Below are positions 5,569 through 7,267 of a DNA stretch of 7,267 bases, piece after piece (the first letter of the stretch is position 1; the number at the start of each line of letters is the position of its first letter). The notes below the pieces were generated by a model. The model saw nothing but the letters and a program-made list of their open reading frames with translations, searched no databases and was not told where the DNA came from. Made by a program: the position numbers and the translations under genes. Source of the DNA: Anaerolineales bacterium (GTDB lineage: Bacteria > Chloroflexota > Anaerolineae > Anaerolineales > Villigracilaceae); the NCBI GenBank assembly GCA_016789485.1, contig JAEURE010000135.1, positions 1-7,267 of the forward strand. Reading direction: 5' to 3'.

Positions 5569-7267
5569 TTACGGCTGGGGTAGGTTGGGACAAATCACGC
5601 GATATTCCTCTTCCTGAAAGAAGAATATCCATTGGCTTCTGCTGAAATTTCTGATGAGGCGGGAGCATGCAGTTTCTGTAAGGTTTTCTTTTGTGGTGGT
5701 CACAAGCAGGCTCACATCCCAGATTTGCAGGGTTTTTCTGGAAACGGAGGATAACAGGCTGCCATCCGGAGAAAAGTTGATTCCTGAGACCAGGTCTCCG
5801 TGCGGGATGCGAGCAACCTCTGTGCCTGTGTTAAGGTCCCAGAGATAGACGTATCCATCCGCGCTGGCAGAGGCGAGCCATCCCATTTTAGAATTGAAAT
5901 CCAAAGAGGTGACTCTGCCTTCTTGCAGGAATTGGTAGGTGGGCTGGGAATAATCTTTCTTGTTCATATCCCAGACGTAAATGCTGCCGTCTGAGCTGGT
6001 GGTCGCAAGCCAGTTGCCTTCCAAATTAAAGGTAAGAGACCTGATATTGCCGACTTGTCTGAGTGCGGCAATTTCGGTATTCGTATTTGTATCCCATAAA
6101 ATGGTTTTGTCTGCAAATCCAATTGCCAGGATCGGGTCTTTGGGACTGAAGGATGAGGTAAAGGCAACTTCGTTGAATTGAAGGGCGTTTAACTGCTGCC
6201 CTGATTCAATATCCCAAATGTAAACAATGGTATTGCCTTCATTGGTTGTAGCGAGCAATTTACCGTCTGCGCTGATCGCCAATCCGCTGATATCTGAGCT
6301 GTGTGGCAGAGAGTGCAGAACCTTTGTTTCGAGGTTGTATAAAATTGCCCTGGAGTTGGAGACTTCGGAATTCTCTGAAATGGCAACCCATTTTGAATCG
6401 GGACTCACTTTCATTTGGGCGGTAAGCTCGTCAAACGAGAGAATATTGATGCCCTGCGTTCCATCATGGAGTGTGGTCAATTGGCTGGCTGGAATTTGCC
6501 AAAGGATCTTGTCGTCCGTGTTGACAAGCATCCATTGCCCGGCGGGGTCGAACTTTGCCTTGTTTATGAATTCAGTGAAATTAATATAGCCGACCCTGGC
6601 CTTCAATAATGAAATGTCCCAAATGGTAATATTTCCGTCACGGTCGCCAACAATGATTTTCCTTCCATCCGGGTTAAACAGCAGGGCGGAACCAATCCCA
6701 TCCAGCGCGGCTTCGAACATTAATGTGCCGCTTTGAGAATCCCAAAGCCGTGCAGTCAGATCGTATCCAGTGGTAAGGATCCACTCTCCGTTAGGGCTGA
6801 CTTCCACACGCTGTACGAAACTGCCGTGTTGCATGCGGATTTTTTCAAGCCCGTTTGCCGAGTTCAGCACACGCACGATCTTGTCGTCTGAAACGGTGAC
6901 GTACCACGAACTATCCGGGCTAAAGGCAATATCCTCCACCCAATCGGGGTGTTGAGAGATGATGGTCTGACGCCCGGTTTCGGCGCGTAGGACTCGGGCT
7001 GTGCTGTCTTCGCTGGCTGAGCCGAGGAGTTTTCCGTCCGGGCTGAATTCCATATTAAATATCTCCGCTTTGTGAGCGGGACCAGGCAATAACACCCCGG
7101 TTAATACCTTCCATATCCGTGCTCCGCCTGTTTTTGTGCCTACAGCCAGCCATTCTCCATTCGGGTGGAATCGAACTACGCTAATGGGACCTTTTGCAAA
7201 ATTATAGTTATATACATTTTGGCGAATGTCAATATTGAGGATGGATACGAATCCATCTTTGCGTCCA
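5569..7267 (-). CDS. WD40-repeat protein, C-terminal part (probably of an nSTAND-type NTPase), 5' end outside window
   Basis: The minus-strand frame stays open from the right edge to the TAA at 5571-5569, giving 565 visible residues with no true start. The visible part is a run of about 12 complete WD40 blades plus the end of one more. Typical units include NMEFSPDGKLLGSASEDSTA, LATTSSDGSIYVWDMN and WLASASADGYVYLWDLNTG. Thirteen visible blades, one of them cut, suggest two seven-bladed propellers. After the last blade comes a non-propeller tail: ACSRLIRNFSRSQWIFFF followed by EEYRVICPNLPQP (5572-5670). A tail of the form C-x-R-L-x-R-N...W...Y-R...C-P-N-L is, from memory, typical of WD40 proteins headed by nSTAND NTPase, protease or kinase modules in Chloroflexota and cyanobacteria. 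WD40 propellers bind ligands, here probably an invader cue or partner. The head domain lies to the right and cannot be seen. It is the upstream gene of the three-gene operon in this window. Confidence 0.88.
   Translation of the reverse strand, partial: GRKDGFVSILNIDIRQNVYNYNFAKGPISVVRFHPNGEWLAVGTKTGGARIWKVLTGVLLPGPAHKAEIFNMEFSPDGKLLGSASEDSTARVLRAETGRQTIISQHPDWVEDIAFSPDSSWYVTVSDDKIVRVLNSANGLEKIRMQHGSFVQRVEVSPNGEWILTTGYDLTARLWDSQSGTLMFEAALDGIGSALLFNPDGRKIIVGDRDGNITIWDISLLKARVGYINFTEFINKAKFDPAGQWMLVNTDDKILWQIPASQLTTLHDGTQGINILSFDELTAQMKVSPDSKWVAISENSEVSNSRAILYNLETKVLHSLPHSSDISGLAISADGKLLATTNEGNTIVYIWDIESGQQLNALQFNEVAFTSSFSPKDPILAIGFADKTILWDTNTNTEIAALRQVGNIRSLTFNLEGNWLATTSSDGSIYVWDMNKKDYSQPTYQFLQEGRVTSLDFNSKMGWLASASADGYVYLWDLNTGTEVARIPHGDLVSGINFSPDGSLLSSVSRKTLQIWDVSLLVTTTKENLTETACSRLIRNFSRSQWIFFFQEEEYRVICPNLPQP

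Noticed and set aside
5569..7095. GTG at 7095 as the start of the WD40 protein
   Set aside because: The same frame continues upstream to the window edge with another clear WD40 blade (SVVRFHPNGEWLAVGT), so the GTG is an internal valine codon.

Overview
The window looks like an accessory (defence/conflict) region of a mesophilic bacterium with moderate GC. The long WD40 protein with its distinctive C-terminal tail and the multidomain signalling proteins are typical of Chloroflexota (Anaerolineae-type) genomes, and to a lesser extent of cyanobacteria. This taxonomic guess rests on protein style only and is tentative. No rRNA, tRNA, CRISPR array, insertion sequence, integrase or phage structural gene is visible.

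Layout, left to right. (1) Positions 1-1192, minus strand: a two-gene unit in which a deoxynucleoside-kinase-like P-loop protein (605-1192) is followed by an ABC-type ATPase of the COG3910 kind (1-605, cut by the window edge). The stop and start are fused as TAATG. (2) Positions 1193-1371: the only real intergenic region, a divergent promoter region. It has a plausible kinase promoter, two small palindromes, and four copies of ATTAC spaced 20/22/20 bp. (3) Positions 1372-1842, plus strand: a lone 156-aa protein of unknown function with an apparent internally repeated motif, ending in a hairpin whose loop contains the stop codon. (4) Positions 1872-7267, minus strand: a tight three-gene operon, in transcription order a WD40-repeat protein (5' end outside the window), a membrane protein with two SLATT/DUF4231-like 2TM units, and a 788-aa protein with an N-terminal nucleoside-2-deoxyribosyltransferase-like domain, a central TPR/TRAF-binding-like sensor region and a C-terminal SLOG-like Rossmann domain. 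Gaps are 13 and 17-18 nt, each with a good Shine-Dalgarno sequence.

The three-gene operon is the interesting part. Beta-propeller sensors on nSTAND-type NTPases, SLATT membrane effectors, and NDT/SLOG nucleotide-processing domains joined to TPR sensor modules are all known parts of bacterial conflict systems. Together they suggest a pathway in which a propeller or TPR sensor detects an invader, a nucleotide-handling domain makes or reads a signal, and the SLATT protein acts on the membrane. That working model is inference; the domain calls are from motif reading without profile searches.
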